64,000 bases of DNA, taken from contig OZ035962.1 in NCBI GenBank assembly GCA_964034945.1, positions 8,383,789 through 8,447,788 on the forward strand, read 5' to 3'. Source of the stretch: Chrysopilus asiliformis. Its lineage: Eukaryota > Arthropoda > Insecta > Diptera > Rhagionidae. Both the position numbers and the translations under genes were made by a program. The notes under the pieces were generated by a model. That model was given only the letters and a program-made list of their open reading frames with translations. It had not been told where the DNA came from and did no database searches. This document shows, piece after piece, positions 23,101 through 36,714 of the stretch (the first letter of the stretch is position 1; every line of letters begins with the position of its first letter).

Positions 23101-25368
23101 CGCTGCTAACAACGAACACAATCGGAAAATGAAAGAAACTAAAAATGGTTGAGTAGAACACAAATATATCGCTACAGTCTACATCGTCCTGAGAGCGGGG
23201 ATATTTATTAAATTTTACACACTATCAAAACTGGTCATATGTATAATGAATGAAACAGAAAAAAAATCCTACATCGCACACTTGATGCTCCCTATTCGCA
23301 GTTCTTACGCACACAGTACAAAAGACAATAATTTCCCCTTCAGAAATATTCCGAAGAAACGGACATGGCTCGAATTGCTGTGTGTAACTGACTATGATTT
23401 TTTCTCAACTGGTAATATTAGTTGAACTGCCAATCCAAGCAGGTAAACCCGGCAACAGGAAGGAAGGACGAGCCCAACAATTCCGCATATGTCACATATC
23501 CAGGGTATTTTGAAAACGCGCGCGCAATTTCAATTTGACTGTTCTCCACCGTTGGCCGTCTTTGCCGCTAAATACAGAAGTGTTGACACGCGTCCAGAAA
23601 TGCAATGAGAAAATCTGGCTAACTCGAAGTAGTCCCAGTCAAAAGGACTGTTGAATTTTCATCGGCAGCTATTGAGTGTGATTAGAAGGATATACATATG
23701 TGAATCATAGATATTGCTTCCAACTGTGAGTCATTTATATAATAGGGTAGAAGCAACAATTTATCGCTTATGTCGCTGGGAAAAATAATCAAATCTTCCC
23801 TGTATATACTCCACTCTGCGCAAAAAACTAGATTATTGCGTCCTTGATTTAGTTTTTTAAATACAGTAGACGCTCGGTGCAGTGAACTCTCAGATCTTGA
23901 CATATTTCAAAGAATGTTGAAAAAAGACACGTATTTTTTATTGGCTTAGGGTCCTTTTTGGCCTCCTATACATGTTTGAGGTCTTTTTGACCTGAATTTT
24001 AAGATGTGTCTAAAATTTAAAAAAAACGTTCGCAGCGTCGCAGATATTACCAGGTTTTTTCGGTGGATACACCAATTAAGCTACTTGTCTAACGCCTGAC
24101 TATAAACTACGCCAATCACCCTATTATTTTGGATAGAAAAGGATTTTTGTCTTCGCTTTCTGTCGCACAGTTCCCGGCCGGCAATAAACCGAACCGAAGA
24201 AACTGAAACGAATAGTAGTTATGCTGTCACTCGGCTCGCTCCGGATTCAAAATAATTCCCATTAAGTGGAGTGTATATGACAATAAAATTGATACGCAGA
24301 GGGGTAAGGGCTATTAAAACCGACCCGTCACGTACAAAGGGATAATTTTCGAGAAAAATTTACATTTATTGTCGATTTGGACACTTGGTGGATTTTCCTT
24401 GATGTCCATATCGTACACACAATTTCGCTCTCGAATTGAAAAATGAAACAAAATTTCCATGCATAGGAGGAAATCGTAGGCAATACCCATCATATTTCGG
24501 TCTCGATTCCAGGCTGAGTTCGATTTATTTCCCCTGCGCACACGATTCCCAAAGGATTGTTCTTGAGGATCCTCGATACGTGCGAATACACTCAAGGATA
24601 TCGCATAAGTGTAAAGGATGCCGACACCACGTGCATGCATGTATATATACATTCTATTCAATTAATCAGATAGGGTGCGTCACAGGGTGAATCAACGGTT
24701 TTATTGACCCTTATGTTGGTGCAGCGTAAAGGGAAGCGACTAGGATGGAAAAGGGTAGAAATAAAGCAAAGAAGGAAAAAACTTTTGCGGAAACGAATAA
24801 TTATGTGCATACAACTACATTTCTGAATATATACGAGCATATGTGAGATTCTCATTAATACTTGGAAATCATTTGAGTTTCTGAAGGGGTGTTTCACATT
24901 GCTTATGCCCGCGACATTAAATTCTTTAAGTTGTTAAGAATGTGCTTGACTTTGTTCATAAATGGGTTAACAAGTGGCTTCATTTAACTGAAATAAATGG
25001 AAATATCCCTCTAGTTTGCGTACAGGATGACTTTGTTAAATAGGAGTTATTCCTTACAATTTTAATGAGTCAATCTTGAAGTGCAGTTTTATGTAAAATG
25101 ATGTCATAGAGAACTTAACGAGAAGAAACAAACGCTTCTGAAGAAACTTTTATTATTGGTTATGACGTTTCGAGCTAAGTTCAAACGGTGCTATTAGATT
25201 TTTATTTTTATAAGCAAAATAAGATTATTTAAATACAGCGTGGTGGAAAATGCATTAGGGCTATTAAAAGATGTTATAATTTTTTTTAGAGAGGGTGCAA
25301 ATTTTGTAGTTACTTTTTTTTCTATTGTATTCTAGCTTTCTACGTAATCAGAATTGTTGTAATGAAGA
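23101..25368. other. Intergenic, moderate GC, no gene recognised
   Basis: The composition is a little richer in GC than the surroundings (for example 23440-23600 and 24160-24250), so promoter elements are possible. No coding frame matches a family on either strand. Confidence 0.4.
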
Positions 25369-25760
25369 TTGAACATTTTTACTTTCCTCTGCTATAGAGG
25401 GAAAGTATTGTATTCAAGACGGAGACCGATTCGAGAACGGAGGCAGATTCGAGAACAGAAACTTTCTGAGAAGTATGACGTCCGTTTCAGGGAAAATTAT
25501 GAAAATTTCAAGTCAGAACGTGTTGAGGTAGCGACAGAACGTGTTGAGGTAGCGACTTGAAATTTATTGTACGTGAGTTTTATGAAAATCGTAGCTTTCT
25601 ATTAACTTTAACGAGTAGGTATCACCCATACCATTTTTCTGAAAAAATACAGTATTTTGAAAATTTTCCGAAAATTATCCCCTTTTAAATAAAATTTTAT
25701 GCATTTTTTCCTTTAACGGTTCTCGAGATATTTGTAAAAATATTTTTCACATATTTTTTC
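25369..25760 (+). repeat. Dispersed repeat, family B copy 1
   Basis: It starts with ACTTTCCTCTGCTATAGAGG and contains GAGAACGG and later CTTTAACGGTTCTCGAGATA near 25710. The same blocks occur in the same order on the minus strand of 49660-50045. A 21-bp unit (CAGAACGTGTTGAGGTAGCGA) is perfectly duplicated at 25514-25534 and 25535-25555. Confidence 0.75.
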
Positions 25761-28195
25761 CGAAACGAAATATTGCAGAGGACAATTTTGTGTTGATAAC
25801 AACTGATATTTTTAGTTTAAATGATAACTATGCATTTATGAAAATGCATGACACTTATTTAAACAAGATAATGCAATCATCCACTTATTTCGAACAACGA
25901 CATTACACAATATTTGATTACGATTTTCATTTATTTAATTGAAATATCAGATTTGATTTTTGAATTTTATTATATAAATTTGCATGGAAAATCTGACTTG
26001 TGCCAACAAAATTGACCTTCGAGTCAGTATTCCGAAGTTTAATGTGAAAAAGAAAGTTCGTATCCACAATCATTTAAATTTTGGGGAATGCAATTTTTAT
26101 TAATTTTATTAACGATTAATATCAAGCTTCCACATTACCCTGTTTGACAATTTAAATGGTCAAATGGCAAAAATATGTACATAAAAATCATGAGTGTCGG
26201 CAAATAACAAAAGTGTGACGAGGAGGAATGATATTCTCTCGGTTATGGAAAAAGAGTCATTCGATCAATAATCAAAACACTAACCCCCTGCCTGCTTCAT
26301 GGTGTGCACTTTCAAAGTCTCGTTGTCCTTTCGACATCCATTGTACAATTCTCAGGCTTTTCGAGAATGTAGATTCCAACCGATGTTACCATTATAGTTG
26401 GCAGTAGTATTTGTAATGGATGCTTCTCCTAAAAATTTCATTATCCCGGTCTCAGGACAGCCTAACGTACAATATTTGGGGAAGCAACTATTCCTCCAGC
26501 ATACAGTGATAGATAAGCACGAATACATTTAAGGACCAACAAACACATTAAGATTTTGGAGGGGGGCGAAACATATTTGAGTGTATGAAATCCTTGAGGT
26601 ATTCCTAAATAATCTATTATCCTGACTTAGTTGTTTTTAATCCTAAACGCAAATAAATGTGCCTCGGCTAAATGCAATTTTAGCGCGACTCGCAGACGGG
26701 CGTCTCCCTCGTAAAGGTTTTACAGGATAATAAAGGGAAAGGACTCATCGATGGAAATTGGTTAGGTGTAATAGTTAGTAGCATTAGCACACAGCGACAT
26801 ATTAATATACACAGAAAGCCGGCGTATAATGGGACGCGATTTGTCATGGCCTGAACGAAAAGTGTTTTTTAAATATTTTTATTTTATATTATACTCAATT
26901 CGGAATGATTGCGTGCATGTCTCTATTTTGGTATGTGTAAGTGTTCCACTGCAATAAATTTATTGCATGAGCACAATACACATCGCGAACTACCCCGAAA
27001 TTAGATAAAATTGTAATTTAATATTCTTAACGGGTGAGTTACATGCGATCGTCTCCGCGGACTTTTAAACTTCGAAATTATGAATAGCACGCAATACGAA
27101 TTAACAAAAGATTCCTTTCATTGTTCTGTCGCGACTTCACACCGTCCCCGAAATGTCCTTTAGAAATTGGCAACGATTAAGGGTTTGATAGGGGAAACCG
27201 CTTGACAACCGATTATAATTTCATAAATTAGTCAACAAAGATACGAAACTATCACATCACGTTTGATCGACACTTTAGGATCTGATGGAACTGTAGGTAC
27301 TAAAGTATCGATTCAACTGCAATTTTCACTGAACTTCGAAATATGCCGACTTTCAAAATTTTCGTATTTCCGGTTCCAAATTCCAGATATTCACGAATTA
27401 TACTCCATAGTCGCTGACCGGGCGATTGTATTCTAGCAACTGGACTGGACTCCATCGAATGTTTGCTACCTAACTTTCATGTCAAAAACTTTATGACATT
27501 TCACTACGCCCCGCAAGACTATTTCATACATAGAAAATCGTTAAAGCATCAAGCTGAGCGGCTGTTTTAATCAGTAATTCATCATTAACAACATTCAAAC
27601 AATTAAAACATTCAATTGTCGTTTGTTTGTAGTCGATTATCGTAATTTTGGTTTTCTTATAACGTTGTTTAATCAAGTATTGTGGTGTTTAAATTTGTCA
27701 GTTGTTTTTTTCTTAATAAAACATCCTTTTTTTGAGTTCTGCCAAACACCAAACTTTTGCTGTAATTTCATAACCACGATTTTAAGGTTCAAATGGCAAA
27801 AAACTTTGGAAACTAAAGTAAGTTTGGACGACGAAAAAATAATGATCTAACGCTAGAGACCAAACTTTTGGCGTTAGCACTAATTTTGAATAGTGCTAGA
27901 GGCAAACATTTTTTCTCGGCAAAACAAAACTGATTTATATAAATAAAAGATCTGTTGTGTCTATCTGTTTGCCTAAACTCGGCTTTTTTGACGTTTTTTT
28001 TGGATTTTGAGACGATTTGCATTAAAATTTCAATTCTTATTTGTTCGATTGAATGTTTATTTGTAAACTTGGAAAAGGCTGGGCAGAATTTAATGAAACT
28101 TTACGTTAAGCAGGTAATGAAACGTTACCTTTAACTTGCCATATCATAAGTCATTTAATTTGCACCTCTCCTTAGAGTCTAATACAAACTGAAAG
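25761..28195. other. Gene-free AT-rich stretch
   Basis: No exon, RNA gene or structured repeat supported. Slightly GC-richer patches at 26280-26480 and 27020-27200 contain no family motif. Confidence 0.4.
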
Positions 28196-28315
28196 GTTTT
28201 TTGCGATTTTCTTGGAACCGGTGCGTTATATCGAAAAATTATAAAGATAGAAACTGTTTAGAGTGTGATTTTAGATATATTTTCTATACATTAAAATCCA
28301 ATTAAACAATTCTCT
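28196..28315 (+). repeat. Dispersed repeat, family A fragment
   Basis: The stretch with TTTTCTTGGAACCGGTGCGT, then TCGAAAAATTATAAAGATAG and TTCTATACATTAAAATCCAA aligns by eye with the repeat monomers at 39640-39900 and at 15300-15420. Confidence 0.65.
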
Positions 28316-31300
28316 GCAATTTGTGTTAAATGCTATAAAATTTGTTGAATTAAATTTTATATTTAATTTTATAAACTGCTTATAAAAAAATGATACGGTG
28401 ATCACAATAAATCTTTTCTTCATATAAAAATTGTTTAAATTCATGAGACTGCATTTATTTTTGTATTGCTGATATTGAATAGTACATGTTCTCAACTTTC
28501 TTAACACATACGCTTGATGTGAAAATGATTTGATATGAATGTGAGTAGGGGGTGGACAAGGTAAGTAAAAATGTACTATGATTGTCGATTAGCGATCCGA
28601 CATGATTTCATACACATTTTTAACATTTAAAAATTGAAGTAGGGACGGGTGACAGGCGGTCTCTTGGGAACTTTCGTTATTAATAATTACTTGTATCTAC
28701 TGGTAAACGAATGAACAACGGTTTATGAAAAATTAATCATATTCATGAGACGTTGTATCAAAAAATATATAATTGCTGCGTTATCGATTGTTGTTACTGA
28801 AAAATTATTCCAACAACTGCATATTAAATAATAATTGGCATTTTATCAGAAATTTTCCAGGGATTCAATTTTTTTAAAGATATTTTATTTTTGCAAACAT
28901 ATGCAAAATAGCAAAATATATGATTTTCTTGATGTTAAAAATAAAATTATACCAAAAGAACATGAATTTCCAATGTTTAGGTATTTGGTAAAAATGCATT
29001 TTAATCACGTTTTTGTTCATTTAAGAGATTAATATTATAAAATTTTGAGAGCGAAAGAATAACGAATTTCAAATATTTTTTCTCAAAAAACGTCACAAAA
29101 ATCACTATACAGTGAAAACGTCGAAAACTTGACCCAAATGTTTAGGCAGTAAATTATTGATTTAAAAAGAAAAAATATTTGAGGTAAAAAATGATGAATT
29201 TCATGAAATTTAGAGCTAATCGTTTTTCTATTTTTATCCAGGGTGTGCTCAATATGTATCGAAATATTTTATTAACTCAATTCGATATTTATTACTATTT
29301 ATTATAGATCGTCAGTGATACACGAACATACAATTAGTGAATCAGTAATAAGGTCTAATCAATATTTGTGACGTAAAATATGGGATTTTTTTAAAAATCT
29401 GAAGGACATGGTATGATTAAGGTATCGATGATGTATGGTTTCAAAACCAAAACTTTGCAATCTCTTAATACATCTTTTATTCATAAGCGTTGCGTTAAAT
29501 TTATGATTTGCAAAAAACTGCTTTATGTCAAAGCAATTAGATTTATATTTCGTACTGCCGGAGATGCTAATAAGGTGACCAGATTTGTCAAGCAGATAGC
29601 TTGTTGAATAAAAAAAAGTCAGAAAAATTTTTAGAGCTAAATTGTTTCACGATAACCTAATCGGCACATGTTTAAATAAAATAATGCTCCAAAAACATAA
29701 CTGTCCTGTAAAAATAGGAGATACTTTAATCAAAATTTCATTGGAAGTATTAAATCAAATTTAGAAATAAAAAATAAAAAAAATATATTCGGACTTAATT
29801 TGGTAAGTTTCTTAAAAATTTAATTAACAACCAAAAACAATGCAATTAATAAAAAAAAATCTATCATTACACAAATGCGGATAAATCAAATTGCACTTAA
29901 TAAAATAAATTGTCTAAGGAAATTCCCCCATTTTTCAATACTGATTAGACATCGCAAGTAAAATATATCAATTAAAATGCAAGTACTTTTACACTTATCA
30001 TGAAGTTATTATCAATTAGCTTAGTCACAACAGAACGAGCCAAAAAAAAAGAACTTTAGTTTAATTACATTATTAACACCCATGTCTGATAAGGATTCGA
30101 ATCAAACAACTGCAACTAGCAACCATAAAAATGGACTATTATTTGTGAGTAATATTGTAATCAATCATGGATTGATTTATGAATTGTTATAACATTTATA
30201 GAATCATGAAGTAAATTCAATAAATCTAATGAAGATCTACATATAAGATTATATTTAGATGATTTTTATTTTTATGCATTAATACCGCGATGACAGCATT
30301 GTAATAAAAGTGCTTTTTGCGATAAATATTTACATACGCGTTATCTTAATGTAAGTGGAAATTTATTATATGCAGATATAAAAAATCACTAACAAAATAA
30401 ATACGCAATTTGGCAAAGTTTTTGTGCTACATTTCATAAATCGATGAATAAAATTTGCAATTTTGCATTTTTTTAAACCGGGCTTAAATTTTTTTTTTAA
30501 TCTTTCGACGCGAAAGTAAAACTACCTTAACTACACATTTTTTTGGAGTTGAGATACGATTGGATAACCACAACTTCTTTTAAATGACTATTAGAAATTT
30601 TGTGCGTTTTGCACGAAAGGACCCTTTTTTAACTAACAGATTTTGTTAATGTGCACGCGTTATCTGTTTACGCCAATAATTCCTCATCCGATATCTTATT
30701 TTTCAGAAAATTTTAGAACTTTAAACATTTTGTTAACTAATTGAAAATTCATTTACTCAATCGTTTCTTTACAAATTTTATAGGTGAGAAAAAAAAATGG
30801 ATTCATTCCAAGTGGCAAGTGTTTTCGGCAACAGATAATTTTTTTTCTATAGCATAGTTTCATGTGCTTTCATACTGCAAATGGCTAAGTGAAATTGATT
30901 TTTTATTGGCATCATCCCAAAAATATAATCACTTTCGCTACAGATAGGCAGACAACGAGCGCTTAGTGGCCTATAAAAAGGTTAATGTCATTGAACGTTA
31001 AACGTTTAGGTTGATCGTCTTTTAAAGCCAAGTACTTAATGTTGTACGAGTAATGTTTTTTTATTCATACAGAAATACAGAGGCCAAGAAAGCAGTGTTT
31101 CAAAGTCAGCGGATGATAGACAGGAAGTATTAAATTTCTTGCACCGGCAGTCTCTTTGAATACATAAAACAATGCATAAAAGGAGGGGGTTTAATAAGTT
31201 AATATCTGAATCTTATGATAAAAGAAGAGAGCAAATATTGTAGCAAAAAAATACTAAAAATATTTAAAATGATATGAACAAAAAAAAATTTTTTTTCATT

Positions 31301-34300
31301 GGAAGTATTAAATTGGAATATCTCGCACTTGAATGTCTATTGCTGCAGTTATTTACCGGATGGATCTATTTAACATCCCACACAGCCAGACTAGCTTTAA
31401 TTTTTATTTTCTTATATGAGTATACTTGGATGCAAAGTTTTTTACATCAATTTATGTATTGTCAATTTTGTTGTTACATGAGGCCATTTTTACCACCTGT
31501 TATATTGTTTCGTTTATCACTGAGAAAAAGAATATAAAATTTTATTTCATGAATTGAAAACAATTTCCTGTTTTCGATGTGTAAGAAATGCGTTATTTAA
31601 CAAATTCTTAATCACAAAATGTTCAAATCCTTAAAAATATGGAACTCATTGTCCTTCACACACAAAAAAAAATATTTGTAAAAAAAATCGTCACGATTTC
31701 GTCCTGTTATTTAATGTTGAAAAGCTTTTAACAAGTTTTCCTTCACTGAGCATTAATGGTGCGGCACAATAGAAAAGGATATACACACGCATACATTTTC
31801 TGATTACATAACATTTTATGCTGACTTTGAGGAAATGGTTTTGATGGAATTTTCTTGTATTAACAGACTATATTGAAATTCATGAAGTTCATTGGTTCAC
31901 ATCGATTCTAATTATTACAAAGAGTTTGTGAAGATCTCCCAAAACTACCCACGATAAATAACTTCTAATCACAATTCAATTTAGCGGTATTAGTTCATTG
32001 TTTAGTTAATTGAGTCTTAATTTGGTATTTTTGATTAATACATTTTGGAGCGTTTGATTTGCATTATTTTTTGCAAACGTCAAAAAATTTAAATTGATAA
32101 TATCCATTATTTTTATTCAAAACAATGGCGATGTGGCTTAGTGGTGGAGCACTCAGGTGAATGTTTGTATTTTAATTTCCACCTGAAGTACGTAGCTTTT
32201 TCATATAAATTCAACTTGTTTGACTAGCTTAAGTTGTTACTACGATATAATTGGTCTAGCTTGCTGTACAGCTTGTTGATGTTTAGATTGCATATTTTAG
32301 AAATGTTACCAATCCATGCGAAATTCTAGGTGCGCCCGCGGAGAAAGAAAATCTTCAATTTTAGGACGAAAAATTCCACGAAATTTAAGAAACATAATAC
32401 TTAATTTAATTGGACTGGTCGATCCATTTACAATTTTTCGTATTTGTCAATTAGTTTGTCAACATTTGGGAACTCCCAAAACCCGACAAGTGTAGAAGAC
32501 TCAATTAAATCAATGTACGATTTAAAAAAAAAAGTTTAACTGCTAACAGTGATTTTACCAATTTATAAATGCCATTTTCAATATAATGAAAGAAATGCCA
32601 TGTAAATGTCAACGATGAAATCACTTTTAAATGCTGTCTCAACACGAAGAGGGTCTTCTTTTTGCACATTCAACGTCACTAAAAAATTCACTCATCAATT
32701 CCCAAAAAGGAAGTTAAACAAAACCGCTATACCCACTATTAAAACGAATTAAACATTAATCATTCAAAGCTTTTACCTAGCATAGGTAATGAAGGGTTTT
32801 ATGGCTGGCCCACAAAATTTAGCCAATCAAATTTAGAGCGAATCGTAAAAATTTCAAGCCACAAATTAATCAAAATTCTAACCTTTGGTTCAATTTTCAT
32901 CCCTATAATTTGTGACATAACGTTTCTGACCTAATTATTCACACCGCGCAGAGCTTTCGGACGAAGCTTTTTCTCTTGGGGGTTGAGTTTAACCGCTTTT
33001 TATTTCAAGGTCGCTTTGCCGAAACAAGTTTCTCTTTGTCTGCAGAAGAGTCAGGGCCGAATTTCGTGTCTAAGGTAAAATAACTGAATAAGTTTTCATA
33101 TGAATTAATTACATTCAGTGGTCGGGGTTTTGAGGAGGGTTTGCTGTTGCATAAGGAGTTGTTCAGTTTTTCCTTATTCAATGTCCAGTGTCCTTGAAAA
33201 AATTCCACAGGGGAAAAATTCTTGTGCTTTCAAAATTTAAGAATATGAGCATAACAGAAGTTAGGAAAATTCAATCAATTTTTTTTATTTTGTTCTAAAA
33301 TATAAATACCTGACCTCTATTGGGTTTCACTGGACGATTTCAGTTATTCGAAAAAAAAATCAAATTTAATTTCACACTCGTTCGTTTTTGCAAAGCTTTA
33401 GCAGTGAAGAACTTGTCTGGGCTGAACTGCTATCTCGTATTGAAATTGAAAGTTCAGGATAGTTCCCAGATGTTGCCACCCCCTTGTTTACATTTAGTTG
33501 CAAATATGTTTGGATTTAGCATTCCCGGCAAAATGTTTTGATTCTTTTTTTTTGTTTGCGATTGCATAACACGTTGAATCGATTGAGCAAAAACTCACTA
33601 CATATGAAATTCCAGGTCGACAGTGAGAAACAAAATTAACAGTTGGTTAATTGGTGCCAAACATGATACGCGAAAACTAATCAATAGTTCAGGTTGCTTT
33701 TTAGGAAACATTTATCCATACTAAAAAGACCTTGAACTTTATTTAGCGATTATATGATTTCCCAATGAAAATTCTTTGAAGCCACAGTCATAGATATTCA
33801 AAAATGAATGTGCTAGATTCACAAAATTTGTAAAGAATTGTTGTTTTATCTTGCCATTGGGACTTTTTGGAACTCGTGCGGCAAAAAAAAATTTAGTTAT
33901 AAAAAGAGTAAAAAATTTCCTTTTTTTTAGGTATATTCTGAATTTTTTTTTGGATAATTTAATCAGTTTTCACATTGTATACTTATTTTTCCTTCATCTA
34001 AATATAAGTTTAAAAACATAAAAAAAAAACAAATTTAGAAGATGTTATTCTAATTGTAGTTATATTTCGAAACGAATTTTGTAATTCAATTACATTAAAC
34101 GATATCTTCTTAGAAAAACAATTAAGGGATTTTTCATAAATTTTTTACGGATTTACGACACTAAATTCATTTTGACTGACAGTTTACATTGCGACACAAA
34201 TTTTATTAATTTATTTCTGAAAGTCGCTGGAACTCGAGTTTTTCATATAAAACCAACAAAATAAATTCAAATTTGGACAACTTTTGCTAAGTGATTTTAT

Positions 34301-36477
34301 TCTGCGATAGTTGAATAAAGTTCGCGGAATAAATTCTGAATAAAATTCGTCGAAAAATTCAAGAAAATATCGCAAGTGTAAATGAGTTTTGGAAAGCATA
34401 TTGCTTAAAAACTGCCGTTAAAATAACTTTAGTTATTGAAGAATTTTAAGCAGAAAAAATAGTCCAAACTTAAGGCCTCGATTAATTAAACAATTGCCCT
34501 CAAATTACGTGTAGTTTATGAACATGGCTTGAGTTTTGATGCTTCAATTTATTAGCAGAGTTTCAGTCCCTAAACTTGAGCGACAGATTAATCATTTCAG
34601 AATAATTGGATTCTGAAAACAGAACGTAAAAAAAAATTGAAATTTTTTAGAAACATCTAAATTACATTTAAAAAACTTAGCAAGGCTAAGTAATGTTCAA
34701 ATGCAAATTTCGGCGGTAACTTTAATTTCAATATCATTAACTTTTCAGTATTCGGCATTCACCTTGAATTGACCTTTATCATAGTGACGGTAATACTATG
34801 AAAATTTTATTTTACTCAAAATATGTTAGTGAACATTTTTTTAAATAACAAAATAACTGTTTTTTTTACGCGAAAGAAACACAAATTTCCTATTGCTTGT
34901 GACAAATGTACAAAAGATGAAAATTTTGTAACCCCATTGTTTTTTTTTTTTGTTTTTACAAACTTTTTGCATACTCTGAGGAAAAACGATTTGCTTGCGC
35001 CTAAATGTATGTATCAAATTTTAGTGAATTAAAAAAATGGGCTAACGCGTCTCCGTGGCTAAAATCGGTTATTTATTAATGAGAATTTATATAATCGACA
35101 ATATTTCATGCCACTATACCAGACTTCATCCCATAATAAAAGAAATATTCAAAAAAATGCTCTGCGCAGGTTTAACAAACGAAAGAGGATGTTACGTAAC
35201 GGAAAGCGAAAAAGTAACGAAAATTCAGAAATTGAAAAAAAATTCAATTTTCCGGCGTTGTAGGTTGGTGAAATAGAACGAGAAAACACAGAAATTTCAC
35301 AATTATTCAAAATAATTGCGCGACAAAAAACTAGTGAAGAAAGAATTAATAATTTTGCTTGTCCCCTGAATAACAATGCCACAATTCATGTTCGCCACCC
35401 TTTACCCCCTTTTCCTGTGGTCTTTTCCTAATTCCATCACATTTGCCTATGAAGTGAAGTCATGCAAGACTCCAAATTGATGCTTGCTTGATCCCCCTTT
35501 TAACAATTTGTTGGACAAAAAGCCATCTTCTGTCGCTCTTCTGTCGTGTTCAACCAATAGAAATTGTGATGATTTAATTAAATTCTACGGGATGGTCTGC
35601 TAATAGTTTGAAACAACAAAACGAAATTAATTTAAATCAGAATTAAATCTGATGATGGCTGACTTCGAAAACTATCTTCTATATCTCTTTGGATGGTTTG
35701 CCTTTTTGGGGGCTTGTCCGGGTGGGTTTCACTTTCGCTGCTCCTTGAGAGTTTCTATTTTCGGATGCAACTGATCGACACTCGAGATTAGAGTGAAGAA
35801 CTATCTAGATAGGCCTTTTGTCGGAACCCTCGACATGGAGGATAATTTTAGAATTTTCGTTTTTTTAGAAAATTTACTAATCCATTTTAGGGTTCAAATA
35901 TTTTGGAACAATTTTTAAAATATTTGATTATTTTGTGTCTAAAATAAAATCGTTATTGTAGCCGAAGAAATTTTGGGCAGTCGATAAAGCAGTGTGAATT
36001 TTCGTATTTTTTGACCCCAATCAAGGCTAGCCCACCAGCAAGCACTAACACTGAGCAAGGAATCAATTCATCACTCGCCGGTTACTCACACTGTTAAGCA
36101 TGATCTTTTTAGTTTCAATTCCTACCATAGATTTTTTTCGCCGGCTTAGTAATTGAAGATGCGATCATAAAAAAAAAATGGCGAACAACAAGCCCATTGA
36201 GCGAGATCACCAAACAAAGCGACGCAAAAGAATTACTTTTTTTTGTGCTAACACTGGAATTTATTCAATTGAGTCACAAACTGGTCACAAGTCACGCAAG
36301 ATTTTTCAAATTTATTCTTTTTACTCGGCATACAAATATTTGAAATTTACATTTTTTATTCTTTCAAATTAACAAAATAAATAATTGTAATATCTGTACT
36401 TTTAATTTAAAATCGTAGTGGAATATTTTTGAACTTAAAAATTATAAATTTGTTAGAAAAAAATCTGTGCACCTCAC
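28316..36477. other. Long gene-free AT-rich stretch
   Basis: About 8 kb of AT-rich DNA with only short random open frames. A tRNA-like fragment is listed separately at 32127. GC-richer spots at 32940-33200 and 35400-35830 gave no protein family. Confidence 0.4.
32127..32186 (+). ncRNA. tRNA-Ala-like A-box fragment with hairpin
   Basis: GATGTGGCTTAGTGGTGGAG resembles the 5' part (D arm and A box) of tRNA-Ala. It is followed by a perfect 7-bp stem TCAGGTG (32153-32159) / CACCTGA (32180-32186) around a 20-base loop. A normal anticodon loop and B box are missing, so this is a degenerate tRNA or a tRNA-derived SINE head rather than a gene. Confidence 0.3.
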
Positions 36478-36640
36478 CTTTGTGTCTACGACCGAACGAA
36501 TCAACTTTCAACGAAATAATGATCTGAAATTGTTCAAGCGATTCTGTTGTGGCAGCAAGTTTCAAAAGAACCGCTAGCATAGAAGATGTGTTGAGTGGGG
36601 GTCGGGGGTACTGGGAAACGTCACTCAATTCAGCCGTTGA
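36478..36640 (-). promoter_or_regulatory. Candidate 5'UTR/first exon
   Basis: A higher-GC island on the minus strand ends in a strong donor ACACAAAG|GTGAGG (GT at 36476-36477). An ATG frame runs through it (from TCTATGCTAGCGG), but it could be an upstream ORF. The island lies about 15 kb upstream of the long arginine-kinase exon on the same strand, so it may be a distal first exon of that gene. This is inference only. Confidence 0.3.
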
Positions 36641-36690
36641 TAGTGTTGCCGTTTATACTGTGGCTTGTGGTGTTTGAAATTCCCGAGACA

Positions 36691-36714
36691 GAAAAAAAAA
36701 AAAAAAAAAAAAAA
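36691..36714. repeat. Poly(A) tract
   Basis: A run of about 24 A residues with no visible upstream retroelement 3' end. It may be a simple-sequence tract or the tail of an old retroinsertion. Confidence 0.8.
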
